Assembly: GCA_021234155.1 (NCBI GenBank)
Contig: JAJEKV010000053.1
Location: forward strand, 6,168,488-6,232,487
Direction of reading: 5' to 3'
DNA length: 64,000 bases
From: Isoetes taiwanensis
Lineage: Eukaryota > Streptophyta > Lycopodiopsida > Isoetales > Isoetaceae
Within the stretch, counting starts at the first letter, position 1, and the number at the start of each line of letters is the position of its first letter. The notes beneath the pieces were generated by a model. It made no database searches. It saw only the letters and a program-made list of their open reading frames with translations, and was not told the DNA's origin. Below, piece after piece: positions 33,181-44,394 of this stretch. Both the position numbers and the translations under genes were made by a program.

Positions 33181-33500
33181 TCCTTCTTTTCACGCCCGTC
33201 GAACATTAATGTGTGTCCTTTGGCCACCTGTCACATCCCATCATTCTCTCACGCCTCATCTCCACCGTTCATTCCTTCTCCCTTTGTCGTTTGGGGACTT
33301 AGCCAAATTTTTGCCTCTCAATCACCTCCTTGGCATCTTTCGACACCTGGCACCATCAACGGTTGCAGCTTCGCCCTTATCATGACCCTTCGCCCACCTT
33401 TGCGCGACCTAAACCTTTTCGTCTCTCTGCGCTTTCGTCCTCCGTTCTTTGCTTTCGTCCTCCGCCTTGGAATCACTGTTCTTTTCTGCCAATCTTTGCC

Positions 33501-36433
33501 ATGGCTGCACCAAAATTTTCTACACTTCAAGCTACTGCTCCCAGGGAACTGGCTCTTTTAGAGTCTGCCTCTTTCTTGACGCCCACTTTCCGTGAAGCCC
33601 TTGTTGGCCCGAATCGTGCAGTCGCAAAACGCGAGAAACTCTACGAATTCTCTCACATGGAACTTCCGGCTCCAAATCCTGACCAGTTGAAGCAGTTCAT
33701 CGCTAACATCGTCAACAGCCCGCATGGATACACCACAATGGTCGATGGCACCACCATTTCGCTGACTCAACACCTAATTTCCGAGGTATTCCATATTCCT
33801 TTGCAAACCCCTTGTTTATCTTGGTCTGCCATACAGGATCTTGATGTCACTAAGTTTGGTGCACCTGCTTATCATGCAAACGTGCATCGCCTCACAAATA
33901 TTGACAAGCCCCATGAAATTTTTGTTAAGTTTCTGTGGCGCAAGTACCTTGGGTATTCTATCAAGAACACCCATATCAATAAACCTTTCTATAATCTCGT
34001 AGTCACTGCTACTCGCTCAACCCACCACATTGATTGGCCCCAATTGCTGTTCTACCATCTTCTCCAAGAAGTAGACCGTCTTTGGGCTGCCACTTCTCCC
34101 TCTGAAACTTCTGTGGGAGGCCATCTTCAAGCCCTCATCTGTCATTACTTTCCTCCCACAAACTCTCATTCTCAAAAATCCACTCAGCAGTCCCTTCCTA
34201 AGACTCATCAAGTTGGCACTTCACGCCCTTCTTCTTCTGGTCATGTCAACCTTCAACACACGCATGTTACTGTCTCCTCCTCCTCTACAGAAACCAAGCA
34301 CTCTAGTCCTCATCATGTGTCCCAAACGTCACAAACAAGGCAACAGCCGGCTCCACCACCACAGCACCCTCGTCATTTTTGTTGTATCGAAGATCGCCAG
34401 GATGCTCAAAGCCTTTGTTCTAAAGTTACAAGAATCCCAAGAAGCTCTTATGAATGGGGTTCACACGGCCCTGACGGCCTCAGATGTGGTTGACCGTAAC
34501 CTTCAAGCTGCAACTGCACAAGTTCAAACTTTGGAAGCCCAACTTCAAGAAAAGCATGGGGCTCTCTTACAGGCCCGCATAGATCTCAAAAGTGCACAGG
34601 ATCAGACCAGCCTACTTGCAGATCAACAGGCTCAGCTTCAATCCGAACTTCAGGCCTTATTGGAGCAACACAAGTCCAAAGACACCCTCCTTAGTGACAA
34701 GGAGAAAGATATTGCTAAACTCAACGCTTTGTACTCCGAGCTTTGTGAAAATTACAGTACTCAAGTTCAACACCTTACAGAGCGTGACGCTCAGATTGCC
34801 TCTTTGACGGCTCAGCTCTCCACGCAGACTTCTCAGCTAACATCCCTCCAAGATCAGCTTACGGAGGTTCAGAAACAGAAACTTCTTGATGACGCGGAGA
34901 TTGCCGTGCTTCGACTCAATGCCCCTGGGCAAGCCTCCTCACCGGGTTAACACTTTCGTAAACGGGTCCGTGACCGGAACACGCCTTCGTTAGAAAAGGA
35001 CCACAGGATCCGTGACCTCGAACAACAGCTAGTGCAAACTATTCAGTCTGCTGATGAGGCTCAGACAAGACTTGAAGGCTACATTACCATTGCTCTCAAC
35101 CTGCTTGTTGACTACCCTATTCCTTCCAGTTACCTGGATTATGTGGTTGCCCGCCGCCACCTCTTTCTTCTCGAAGTGGCATACTACCGATGGTCCCGTT
35201 GATGTTCCCCCAAGACGCAGGATTTTTTTCGGATCTGGCTCCGAACTCTCCGTTGAAGACAAAGGTTTATTTTGTGCCCTTTTAGTCTTTGATCTCATTC
35301 ACTGTGACGATCCGGATATGATCACCTTCAGAGTTGTTCAGCCAATGGCATACATTTTTCATGATTTCTATCTGGCAGATACACAGGACAAATTTCGAGA
35401 TGGGCCACATCAGAACTTTCAGGGTGACCCCATTTGGATAACAACCCCTATCTGTCTAATCATGACCAGACACATGCTCTTCATCAAGAGTACATGCCGA
35501 ACTTGCTCATCATTTGCCCTCTCGCAAGCTGAAGCGCTGCAACAAATAAGGAAGTATCTGGGACATCCCGAGGATCTTCCCTTTGCACAAGTTTACATGT
35601 AGCACCTGGCCGGTTACAATCAACTACGTGCTCTTCTGGATAGCAAGACAGTTCCCACGGGTTGGGATAGCCCTCCTGTTTACTCTCATTTCGCCGCTTC
35701 GAAAGTGGGATCGTTGGTGCAAGGCTCTAGATCCCCGCCCTTGTCGGTGAATTGGGGGGGCGGGCTCAAGCAGCCCACGCCCACGGCCTGGCTCCTCTCG
35801 GTATGCTTCTTCTCGGGTGCCCCTCCACGCCCCAGGTTTCTTACTTCTGATTGGCGTCTTCCCTTCTGGACCAAGGTCATGGATGGCCACGCGGGATCCA
35901 CTCCGCCTCAAATCTCGACGGATCTCCGGTGGGATCCCCGCTTCGTCAGACGATCCGCTTGGGAGGATAATGCCACCTTAGACACTACTGAAACCTGGAT
36001 CTATATTGCCAATGCGCGTGGTTGGCAACGACCCGAGGATGCCATTTATGGCCTCGACACCTTCTTGCGACATCTCGCCACCTCTCGACCCCGGTCCACC
36101 GTCGGCGGGTTTACGTCTTTGCTCTCAAAGAGCCTCCTGGTCAGCTCCTCAAATTGGCAGCGTCCCATCTTTTACTGCAATCCGAATGCCAGCGTCAGTG
36201 CTTTCGGTCTCCAGACTTGCCTCCTCATGGAGTGCCAGTTTGTTTCTTCTGAAGCCCATGCGGCCCTTGAAGACATGGTGCGCTCTCATTTTCTCATTGA
36301 CGCCGATCCTGCCCTTGGGCTCAACACTCCTCCTGCTCTTCAAAAGCGCCGGGATCTCATACTTGATTACCATAATGGTGCCCGTCCTCACTCCCGTGAG
36401 GATCACTTTCAGACTGAGGGCTTCCGCCCTTAA
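33501..36433 (+). pseudogene. Third ORF between pol and the 3' LTR (envelope position), coiled-coil
   Basis: ATG 33501 opens a frame MAAPKFSTLQATAPRELALL with an N-terminal region (VDGTTISLTQHLISEVFHIP) of the type seen in plant transposon proteins. The frame moves near the T5 run at 34376-34380 into a long Gln/Leu/Ala coiled coil (34400-34940: LQAATAQVQTLEAQLQEKH and DAQIASLTAQLSTQTSQL). An in-frame TAA at 34948 is followed by more of the same frame to about 35200. The C-terminal part spans 35170-35602 and 35603-36433 (RKYLGHPEDLPF, WIYIANARGWQRPEDAIYG, FRP at the end) with one TAG between. Total about 970 residues. It has no signal peptide or transmembrane segment, so it does not look like a membrane envelope protein. 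Function is unknown. Confidence 0.6.
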
Positions 36434-36471
36434 GAGACACTTCCTCCTTTTCTTCACCCGGAGTGTTGTTT

Positions 36472-36483
36472 GGTGGGGGGGAG
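36472..36483 (+). promoter_or_regulatory. Polypurine tract of the LTR element
   Basis: GGTGGGGGGGAG directly abuts the 3' LTR, as expected for the plus-strand primer. Confidence 0.9.
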
Positions 36484-37054
36484 TGTTAGTCCTGTGCCTC
36501 CTGGTACAGGACTATTCATGCATATGACGGACCAGGTCAAGCTCAAGGATCCGCAGTCAACCACGGGTCAGTCATCCAAGGCCCCGCAGAAGACCAAGCA
36601 GCAGCCTATCAAGAGGCGCCGCTCAGACAAGTGATGGGCCGTCACCGCCCGGCCGGCGTCAAGCGTGATTCTAGGCACTTCAAGAGGCACCGCCAACATT
36701 CTGCAGAATCAGGCCTCCTTCCGTGAGTCGGCACGAGAGATCGGTCGAGTGTCTATATTGGGCCAAAGGCCATTGTACTATATATATTTGTAGAGCTAGC
36801 ATATGAGGGCTAGATGAGTTTTGAGTCTTGTCTCTCTTCAGTCTTCTCTCGATTGCGAGAGCTCATGTATGTTCATCATTGATATCAAAGAAGCATATCA
36901 TTTTCCTCTCATTGTTCTTTTCTGTTCCGTTTTCTTCTTCTTGTTCTTTTCTTGCAAATCCCGCGTGACATAGTCCCCCCGGATTCTCCTGTTAAATCCA
37001 AGGGTCCTCACAGAGGGCTGTCTTGCAGGAGTTCCCGAACCCAGACCCCAAACA
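36484..37054 (+). repeat. 3' LTR
   Basis: It is 571 bp and nearly colinear with the 5' LTR. It is preceded by the polypurine tract. Confidence 0.95.
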
Positions 37055-37059
37055 GGAGC

Positions 37060-37959
37060 TATTGTATGCATCAGCCTCTATTTGTCATATAAAATACTAT
37101 ATTGGAGACAATTTTGGAGACAAAAGGTTGCATGAATTTGTCAAGCTGGCTGCCCGCTTCAAAATTGGATCTTCTTGAATCATGTGAGACTTATGTGATG
37201 CTATTTTTGTGTTGTAATTGCATCCTTCTTTAACAAGGCTTCAACATAAGCCACCAAGGCTCTAAAACCATTATACAGCCACCAAAGCTTCAAAATCATA
37301 AGCAAGCCACCAAGGCTCCAATAGTTCCATATCAATATAAGCCACCAAGGCTCTATAACCATAAACTAACAAATATAGCGTTAACCAAAATAGGTCATAC
37401 TTCCAAGGTCAAATAGGAAATTTGGAATGATCTTTGCTTATTCTAGTAATTTCATGGCTATTTTTGTATATCTATATATACTCTATTTTTGTAATATAAA
37501 CCATTACATCCAACACTTTAAAATTTAATCCCCCCTGAAACCCCTTTTGGTTGGGTGATATTCACACGGGGTTGACATAGGGCAGTGAGAGCCCCTAAAA
37601 TCATATAATACTTATAAAATCAACACCGTTTAGTACATTGCCTCAAACCTTATAGTATTTTGCAAACTTCATTATACAGTATATCAAAATTTGTACAAAA
37701 ATACCCCACAAACAAGGATCGCTATCTAGAGTCTAGATCAAGGAATATTGAATAAATATACCCATCTGACAGCTCTCGATGCCCGAAGTCACCTCCCGTG
37801 TGAATATGTATGTCTATCACAAAGCATGCACAATATATTCAAGAAGTGGCAATGAGCAATAGAGCATATATAGACCCTAGCTCTAAGCATGCACTTATGT
37901 GAGCACTCATAGGGCCTATTCTATGCCTGTACCAAATGAAAAACCTATGCTGCTAATAC
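37060..37959. other. AT-rich interval with short repeats and an inverted-repeat pair
   Basis: AGCCACCAAGGCTC-like 14-15-bp units occur four or five times between 37250 and 37350. ATATTCACACGGG at 37558-37570 is inverted at 37795-37807, enclosing 250 bp that could be a MITE, but no target duplication was found. No gene is seen. Confidence 0.5.
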
Positions 37960-37971
37960 CTAGCTGCAACT

Positions 37972-39866
37972 TTGTGGCCGAGGCACTGTCTCAGTTGTTT
38001 TTTGCTGCAGTGGAGGAGGGGGTGGTGGATGGGCTTCGGATGCAGGATGGTAGCCAACAGATTATTAACCAGTTCGCCGATGACACTTTCCTCTTCTTGG
38101 TGGCAGAAGAGAGGAATTTGCGGAATGTGAAGGGTTTGCTGGATACTTTCTCCTTGGCCTCGGGCATTCTTCTGAATTGGGGTAAATGTCTGACAGGGCC
38201 CAAATTGACTGGCCTCCCCTTGTTTGCCCTATTCCTTGAAGGTGCTTCCGTGTAATGTGTACTAAGTTGTTGGGTATTCCCTTTGGAGGATACGTTTCCA
38301 TGGGAGGGTGTGGGATGAGATTTTGCGTGGGCTGCGTAAAACACCTCAATTGGTGGAAGGGTATAAGCTGTCCATGGCGTAGGATCACTATTGCTGTCGG
38401 CACTTTGTAGCACCTTATGTGTATACAAGATTCCGCTGGTTAGCTCCATGGTAAGATACGTGCTTTAGATAAGATTGTTCAAATTTTGTGTGGGATGATG
38501 AAGGGGCGGTTGTTAAATGGCTTTTGCGGAGGTTCCTACCGAGACAGTTTGGCTGCTCCGGATTTGGTAATCGCGATAGTAAGGTGTTGGTCTCCAAGTT
38601 TGTTTGGAGGCTGGCCTCGCAGATGATCTTCTCCCCGTGCAACGGCCGTTGTTGCGCCCTTTGCCATCAGGTAGGTGCATTTGGGAAGCCGTCTGCATGT
38701 GGAGTTGCCCCTGGGCACCGCTTTTTTGTATGGTCTCCGCCTTTCCTACATGCATCCCCTTTTCTCACAAAGGTACTGATCATGCATGTGCTTCAAATTT
38801 TATTTATCACCACTCTTCTCCTTTCTTGTGGGTTCCTACCCCCGTGCACTTGCCCTTGGTCGCCCCTTGTGTGCATGCTCGGACCTTGAGGCCCGTTGGA
38901 GGCGACTTCTTGTGCTCACCTTGGAGGATTGGTATTGGGGTGGTCAGCTAGCTTCGTGGGAGTTCTTTTCGAAGCTCGCTTTACCGCTCAAGGGCAGTGG
39001 AGGGCTATCCGGGAACAAGTGGGGAGTATTCCGCTACACATACCTATAGTCTCGGGGATGATGTGGTGGTGTAGGTTTGGAAGGTTCATCCGGATGTTGT
39101 GTCTTCTTGTTTTGTGCGGTCTTATTACCGGTCTGGCTATTCATGACACTCGCCCCTTGCCGGGCAAGTGGTCTCTGCAAACTTCGGGTTCTCGATGGCA
39201 CTTTCGGTTTGGGCGTGGACATGGAGCTCACTTCCCCACGAAGGTTAGGGTGCTTGGTGGCGGTGGTGCACCGTTGTATCGGTGAATGCACTTGTGAGTC
39301 GGGGTTTAGGCGGGTGTGAGCCCTCTTTGCCCTTGTTGTGGCCTTCATCGTGAGACCGTGGAGCATTGTGCGGTTTTATGCCCTCACTTGCTTGTGCTGC
39401 CCGGGATTGGGTCGGGGCTCTGTTTCGTGTGAGATTGACTAGCCGCCAGATTCTTTCGCTTCATGTGTATCCTGGTGCTTGGCCGCTCTTGCGGCAGCAA
39501 GCCTTGCATTTGTGCGTGGCTTGGTTGGTGTGGCTAATTTGGAAGCGGCGGTGGTTGTGGATATTTCAGGGGATTCAGCAGCCTGCAGCCTCTCTGATTC
39601 CTCGACTCAGGTACAAGCTATTTCAAAGCTTTCTGGTGTTCCCGGGATTAGTAGAGCGGAAGTTTGCCATTTGGCGGGACTTCTTGGGTGTTGTAGATGG
39701 TGATGGTCGGTTTGTACAGCAGTAGAGTTGTAGTTTTTTGTGAGTTTGTTGTGGAGTGTCGAGGTATCGCTATCTCTTTGGGGCAGTTCTCCTTCCTCCT
39801 CACTTGCTTTGTAACATTATCATTCTTTTAATATATTGATGTCATAGTTCTTCAAAAAAAAAAAAT
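37972..39866 (+). mobile_element. 5'-truncated LINE with poly(A) tail and 12-bp target duplication
   Basis: CTAGCTGCAACT occurs directly before (37960-37971) and after (39867-39878) the element. The 3' end is TTCTTC followed by about 12 A. The sequence starts inside the RT: EALSQLFFAAVEEGVVDGLR and INQFADDTFLFLV (FADD box, about 38085-38105), followed by the C-terminal region. An RNase-H-less end carries an RT-type zinc-binding motif, CPCC...EHC...CPHL, around 39320-39400, and LVWLIWKRRW near 39530. Frames are broken in many places. It is a different family from copies A and B. Confidence 0.88.
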
Positions 39867-39879
39867 CTAGCTGCAACTA

Positions 39880-40983
39880 AGCAAAGAAACCTAAACTAAG
39901 GCAGCTAACTGAATGACAGACGTGCAAAGAGCAGAGATAAGCAAACACGTAAAACTTAGTGTAGATAATATTTCTAGCATTCAAATGTATAAGCAAGACC
40001 TCAAGGCATTTGACTGAGCTCCAATAATATTCTGAAGTATCATTATCAGAACAAAGACAAATCCTACTGCATCAACAGGAACTTAGCTCTGTAATATAAG
40101 TTGGAGCAGAAGGAATCCAGTCTTTGGAGTGTTGAATTTGTTGGCCATGTCTTGGGTCTATCCAACCATTGCATCAAATGACATGCAACCACATTTCTCT
40201 TCATTTAATTGGTCCTAGACGCAGCAAGAGCAAAGACAAAATTATTCAGAGCAATATGTAGCATACAAAATACTTTGGAAAAGAAACAATACATGGCTAG
40301 GCAAAATTCATTGTTGTCACAGGGCTTGGCAAACTAGAACATCACTTTTCATGCTCAAGCTCTTATGTATAATGCAAACAGCTTGGCCAAGGACATTTGG
40401 ACAATGAAATTACTACATCCAATGCCCTAGAAAAACTCAAGAATGTTAGAGCACAATAATGATCAACTTAAAAGAATAATTGTAGAATGCATATTTATTA
40501 CCAAAATTGAATGTGCGAAGTCCTTTGGGTCCTCTGCAGTTGCTAAGGACATCCTCTAAATACATCTAATAAATGTTTACATCTATTATCTGCTACAAAC
40601 CGTCCAGCTATTCTTGCACAAGTTCCTGCACACAACCAAAGGGGTTTTAGAGCATTTTAAGCCATGGCAGACTCAGAAATTCTGACATTCATTACACATC
40701 TAAATGCATCCATAAATTTAACAATTATATGCCTCTATATCCTGCATCTGCATGTATAAACAATATGCAAGTGGTTATGTTCTCAACTTTGTCCTCTCAG
40801 ATGCAACTCGGCACATCCAACATTAGATTTCACCAAGAACAAAACAATTTAGTTGCATTAAAAACTTGTTGTAGAAAGGCTCAAAGCTTGCATTTAGATA
40901 CCACCGACACTTTCCATGAGCTGTCTGTGCATGTCAAAATAGCTTGAAAATCTCGATCCATAAGTTCATCCTCATTAGCTTCT
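39880..40983. other. AT-rich intergenic DNA
   Basis: No gene or structured repeat could be supported. Confidence 0.5.
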
Positions 40984-41189
40984 GTGGCAAGCAGGGATAG
41001 GTTCTGTACGTACAAAATTCAAATTCCTGACGTATAAAGTCAAAAATACGTATTTTTTAATAAAATATGTATTTAACGTATTTAAACCTCGCCGGCCGGA
41101 AAAAAAAAAAATTTCGCGTACGCGAAAGCTTTGTGAAAACATACGCGAAAGTTTTTTTCGCGTCGTAAAAAATGGAAAACCGTGGAAAA

Positions 41190-42205
41190 AAAAAAACCGC
41201 CCAAACTAGCTTCAGACAAAAGCCATACTAGCATGACTATCTACCTCAGTCAATCCCTTGGTAGACTTATCCAGCCATACATGGACTAGGCTAATCCAAG
41301 ATGGTACTCCATATCCATGGTCCATGATACTTATCAAGACATACAAAACTAGCCTAATCTTATAAGTCTTGAACAACAAAAATGACTTTTATGAATCAAA
41401 AGACCAAAATACTAAATTTAATAAAGACCTTTGGCATTTTTTTTTACGTAATGCGTACTGCTCATACAGGTCAATACATGTTTTAAACGATTTCAAGAAA
41501 AAAAGTACATCATTAGCCCACAAACCATGCAGGCTTATCATTCCAGCATCAACCTACAAACTTATGCAAGCTAATCTGTTCACACACATCTCTAAGTTTT
41601 ACTTCAATCGAATGCTTTGTATATATGGATAATCCAAAAAGGAAGGATCTCACCAATATGTAGATCTTCCTCAAAGTATAAGAGTGATTGTCTATAATCA
41701 TATCTTCAAGTCACCAATTCTGAAATAATACTTCTAAGAGATGAAGTCTTGGTTACCTGAGAAGTGTTCTTGATGTGGGCTTTGTCCAGAAAAAAGCTGG
41801 TTTATATCGATCCATAGCGCCTCATCATGCTAAAGCTGCAGCGTTTGCTATGCATCGGCAAGGTTTGTGCCATCCTGATCATAGTGCTCCTGATATGAAG
41901 CGACAAGAAGGCGCTCTCCTTGTTTGCCGTTGAAGAGAAGAAAGGATGCCACAATGGTGATAACTACATCCATTATCAGCCATAAAATAGACATGTCTTT
42001 TTTAATATACATATAAAATTTCAAACCTACATGGTCCATTTTTGCCAAACGTGCACAACAAGTTTTGAAAATGTGCACAACAAGTTTTGTGAATATGGCA
42101 CATGCTCCACCACGTACGTGCTTGCACATGCATGTAGCCATCTTGGAATATCATTTAATCACAATAAAAAAAATCCTACCTCCAACCGTAGGATAGGACA
42201 GACCA
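41190..42205 (-). repeat. Inverted partial copy of the 1.7-kb unit
   Basis: The sequence from GCCCAAACTAGCTTCAGAC to GGATAGGACAGACC is the reverse complement of the unit's end plus start (for example 43943-44396 joined with 44397-44950). This gives the element a fold-back arrangement. The following spacer 42206-42762 is unique. Confidence 0.9.
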
Positions 42206-42762
42206 AATGGTAGAGCATATGTTGCCGTTTCCGAAACATATAATTAATAGAAAAACAGAGCTTCCTACAGAGAGTTATGCCATTTTTTCTAAGAGCTGTA
42301 ATTTTATGGCAGCAAGTACTTTCTTTGTATTTTTGGCATACCTAGATTTGGTTTTTTGTAAAGATTGATGAGTTCATATGCATATGAACTTATAAGCTTT
42401 AAGAAATGTATGTAATTAGCTTTTCTAAACAGGTTTTGAGTATTTGCATTGTAATTTGAGTACTAACGCATGCTCAAAGTCTATGGCTTGTTTAATGATG
42501 CTCATGTAAAAATCATGATCCACTAGTAGATATGGGGCTGATGCATATGTATGTAATGCAGCATCTTGCTAAAAGTCTATTGTTGATATAAATTTAACAT
42601 TCTTTAACATGCTAGGCCTCTTACTATAATTGTAAACTGGCCTTGTTTATTGATGGAATAATATGATTTAAGTGAAGGGCGAAAAGCCATGGAGTCTTAT
42701 AGCTTACCTGTCATCCCTTGTCTAATTACCGAGTATATTGCTAATTTTGACATGTTTGGGTG

Positions 42763-44394
42763 CAGGTAACCAAGACTTCATCTCTTAGAAGTATTATTTC
42801 AGAATTGGTGACTTGAAGATATGATTATAGACAATCACTCTTATACTTTGAGGAAGATCTACATATTGGTGAGATCCTTCCTTTTTAGATTATCCATATA
42901 TACAAAGCATTCGATTGAAGTAAAACTTGGAGATGTGTGTGAACATATTAGCTTGCATAAGTTTGTAGGTTGATGCTGGAATGATAAGCCTGCATGGTTT
43001 GTGGGCTAATGATGTACTTGCGAAGAAATCGTTTAAAACATGTATTGACCTGTATGAAAAGGCACAGTTCTGTAAAAACATGCCAAAGGTCTTTATTAAA
43101 TTTAGTATTTTGGTCTTTTGGTTCATAAAAGTCATTTTTTAGCCTAGTCCATGTATGGCTGGATAAGTCTACCAAGGGATTGACCGAGGTAGATAGTCAT
43201 GCTAGTATGGCTTTTGTCTGAAGCTAGTTTGGGCGGGTTTTTTTTAGATACTTCCATTCATTGGTTTTACCAATGTTGCTCTTATCCATTGGTCAATGGT
43301 ACAACAAGCAGACTCTTATTCTTTCTCTATATTATGATCTACAAAGTTGAGATGTTGAGTATTTTATATCTCATACATGTTTGCACGTTATGGATTTACA
43401 TTTGTACAGGTAAATCAAATACTTGAGATGATATTTCATAATGAGGTGCCATTCGACCTCATTTCGAGTAAATCAAATGTTCCAAAATGGCGTTGGTAAT
43501 GATGTACTCTTGACCTCCTTTCTTGAACATCTTTTGAATTATGATGAACAAGAGCATAGTGCTCATATATATATGGGATACTTTTCCTTATATGGGATAA
43601 TTTCCCTTTAAGGCCATGTGGCAAAAAATCTCAAGAGCATAGTGCTCAAACATACAAGGGATAATTTCCATTTAAGGCCATTTGGCCTAAAACTCTCAAT
43701 TGCCATTTATGGATCGAGTTACAAGAAATTTCAGCATGCTCTAAATAGCAGGAACTGAGTACAAACAAATATTCTTCAAAGCTTAAATGAGCATATGAAG
43801 TGTTACAAGAAATTGAAGCACATGTACAGAGGTATTTTTGTGCATTTTTCAATTATTCATATTTAAGTTAATTGTAATTATAGGGTAAGACATGACCCCT
43901 GCTGTAATAGTAGGGTCATGTCCGCCCTATGATTACTATGACAAGCAGTGGTCTGTCCTATCCTACGGTTGGAGGTAGGATTTTTTTTATTGTGATTAAA
44001 TGATATTCCAAGATGGCTACATGCATGTGCAAGCACGTACGTGGTGGAGCATGTGCCATATTCACAAAACTTGTTGTGCACATTTTCAAAACTTGTTGTG
44101 CACGTTTGGCAAAAATGGACCATGTAGGTTTGAAATTTTATATGTATATTAAAAAAGACATGTCTACTTTATGGCTGATAATGGATGTAGTTATCACCAT
44201 TGTGGCATCCTTTCTTCTCTTCAACGGCAAACAAGGAGAGCGCCTTCTTGTCGCTTCATTTCAGGAGCACTATGATCAGGATGGCACAAACCTTGCCGAT
44301 GCATAGCAAACGCTGCAGCTTTAGCATGATGAGGCGCTATGGATCGATATAAACTAGCTTTTTTCTGGACAAAGCCCACATCAAGAACACTTCT
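42763..44394 (+). repeat. 1.7-kb tandem unit 1
   Basis: It starts CAGGTAACCAAGACTTCATC and ends AAGAACACTTCT. It lacks the ~84-bp segment TGCTGTTCAAGAC...ATCTTGGATT that the other copies have (at 43138-43140). It contains a hairpin GACATGACCC/GGGTCATGTC at 43889-43922. Confidence 0.93.

Larger units (their letters stand above)
25991..37054 (+). mobile_element. Ty3/gypsy-order LTR retrotransposon, complete, with GGAGC target duplication
   Basis: The 5' LTR (25991-26554) and 3' LTR (36484-37054) both start TGTTAGTCCTG and end CCCCAAACA. They are flanked by GGAGC at 25986-25990 and 37055-37059. The internal order is gag, protease, RT, RNase H, integrase, the Ty3 order. A polypurine tract GGTGGGGGGGAG lies at 36472-36483. 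The LTRs differ by scattered substitutions and small indels (for example around 26105-26165 compared with 36598-36660), so the insertion is not recent. After pol there is a third long frame (33501-36433) and an antisense ORF. Several frame breaks make it non-autonomous as written. No chromodomain is visible after the integrase. Confidence 0.95.
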
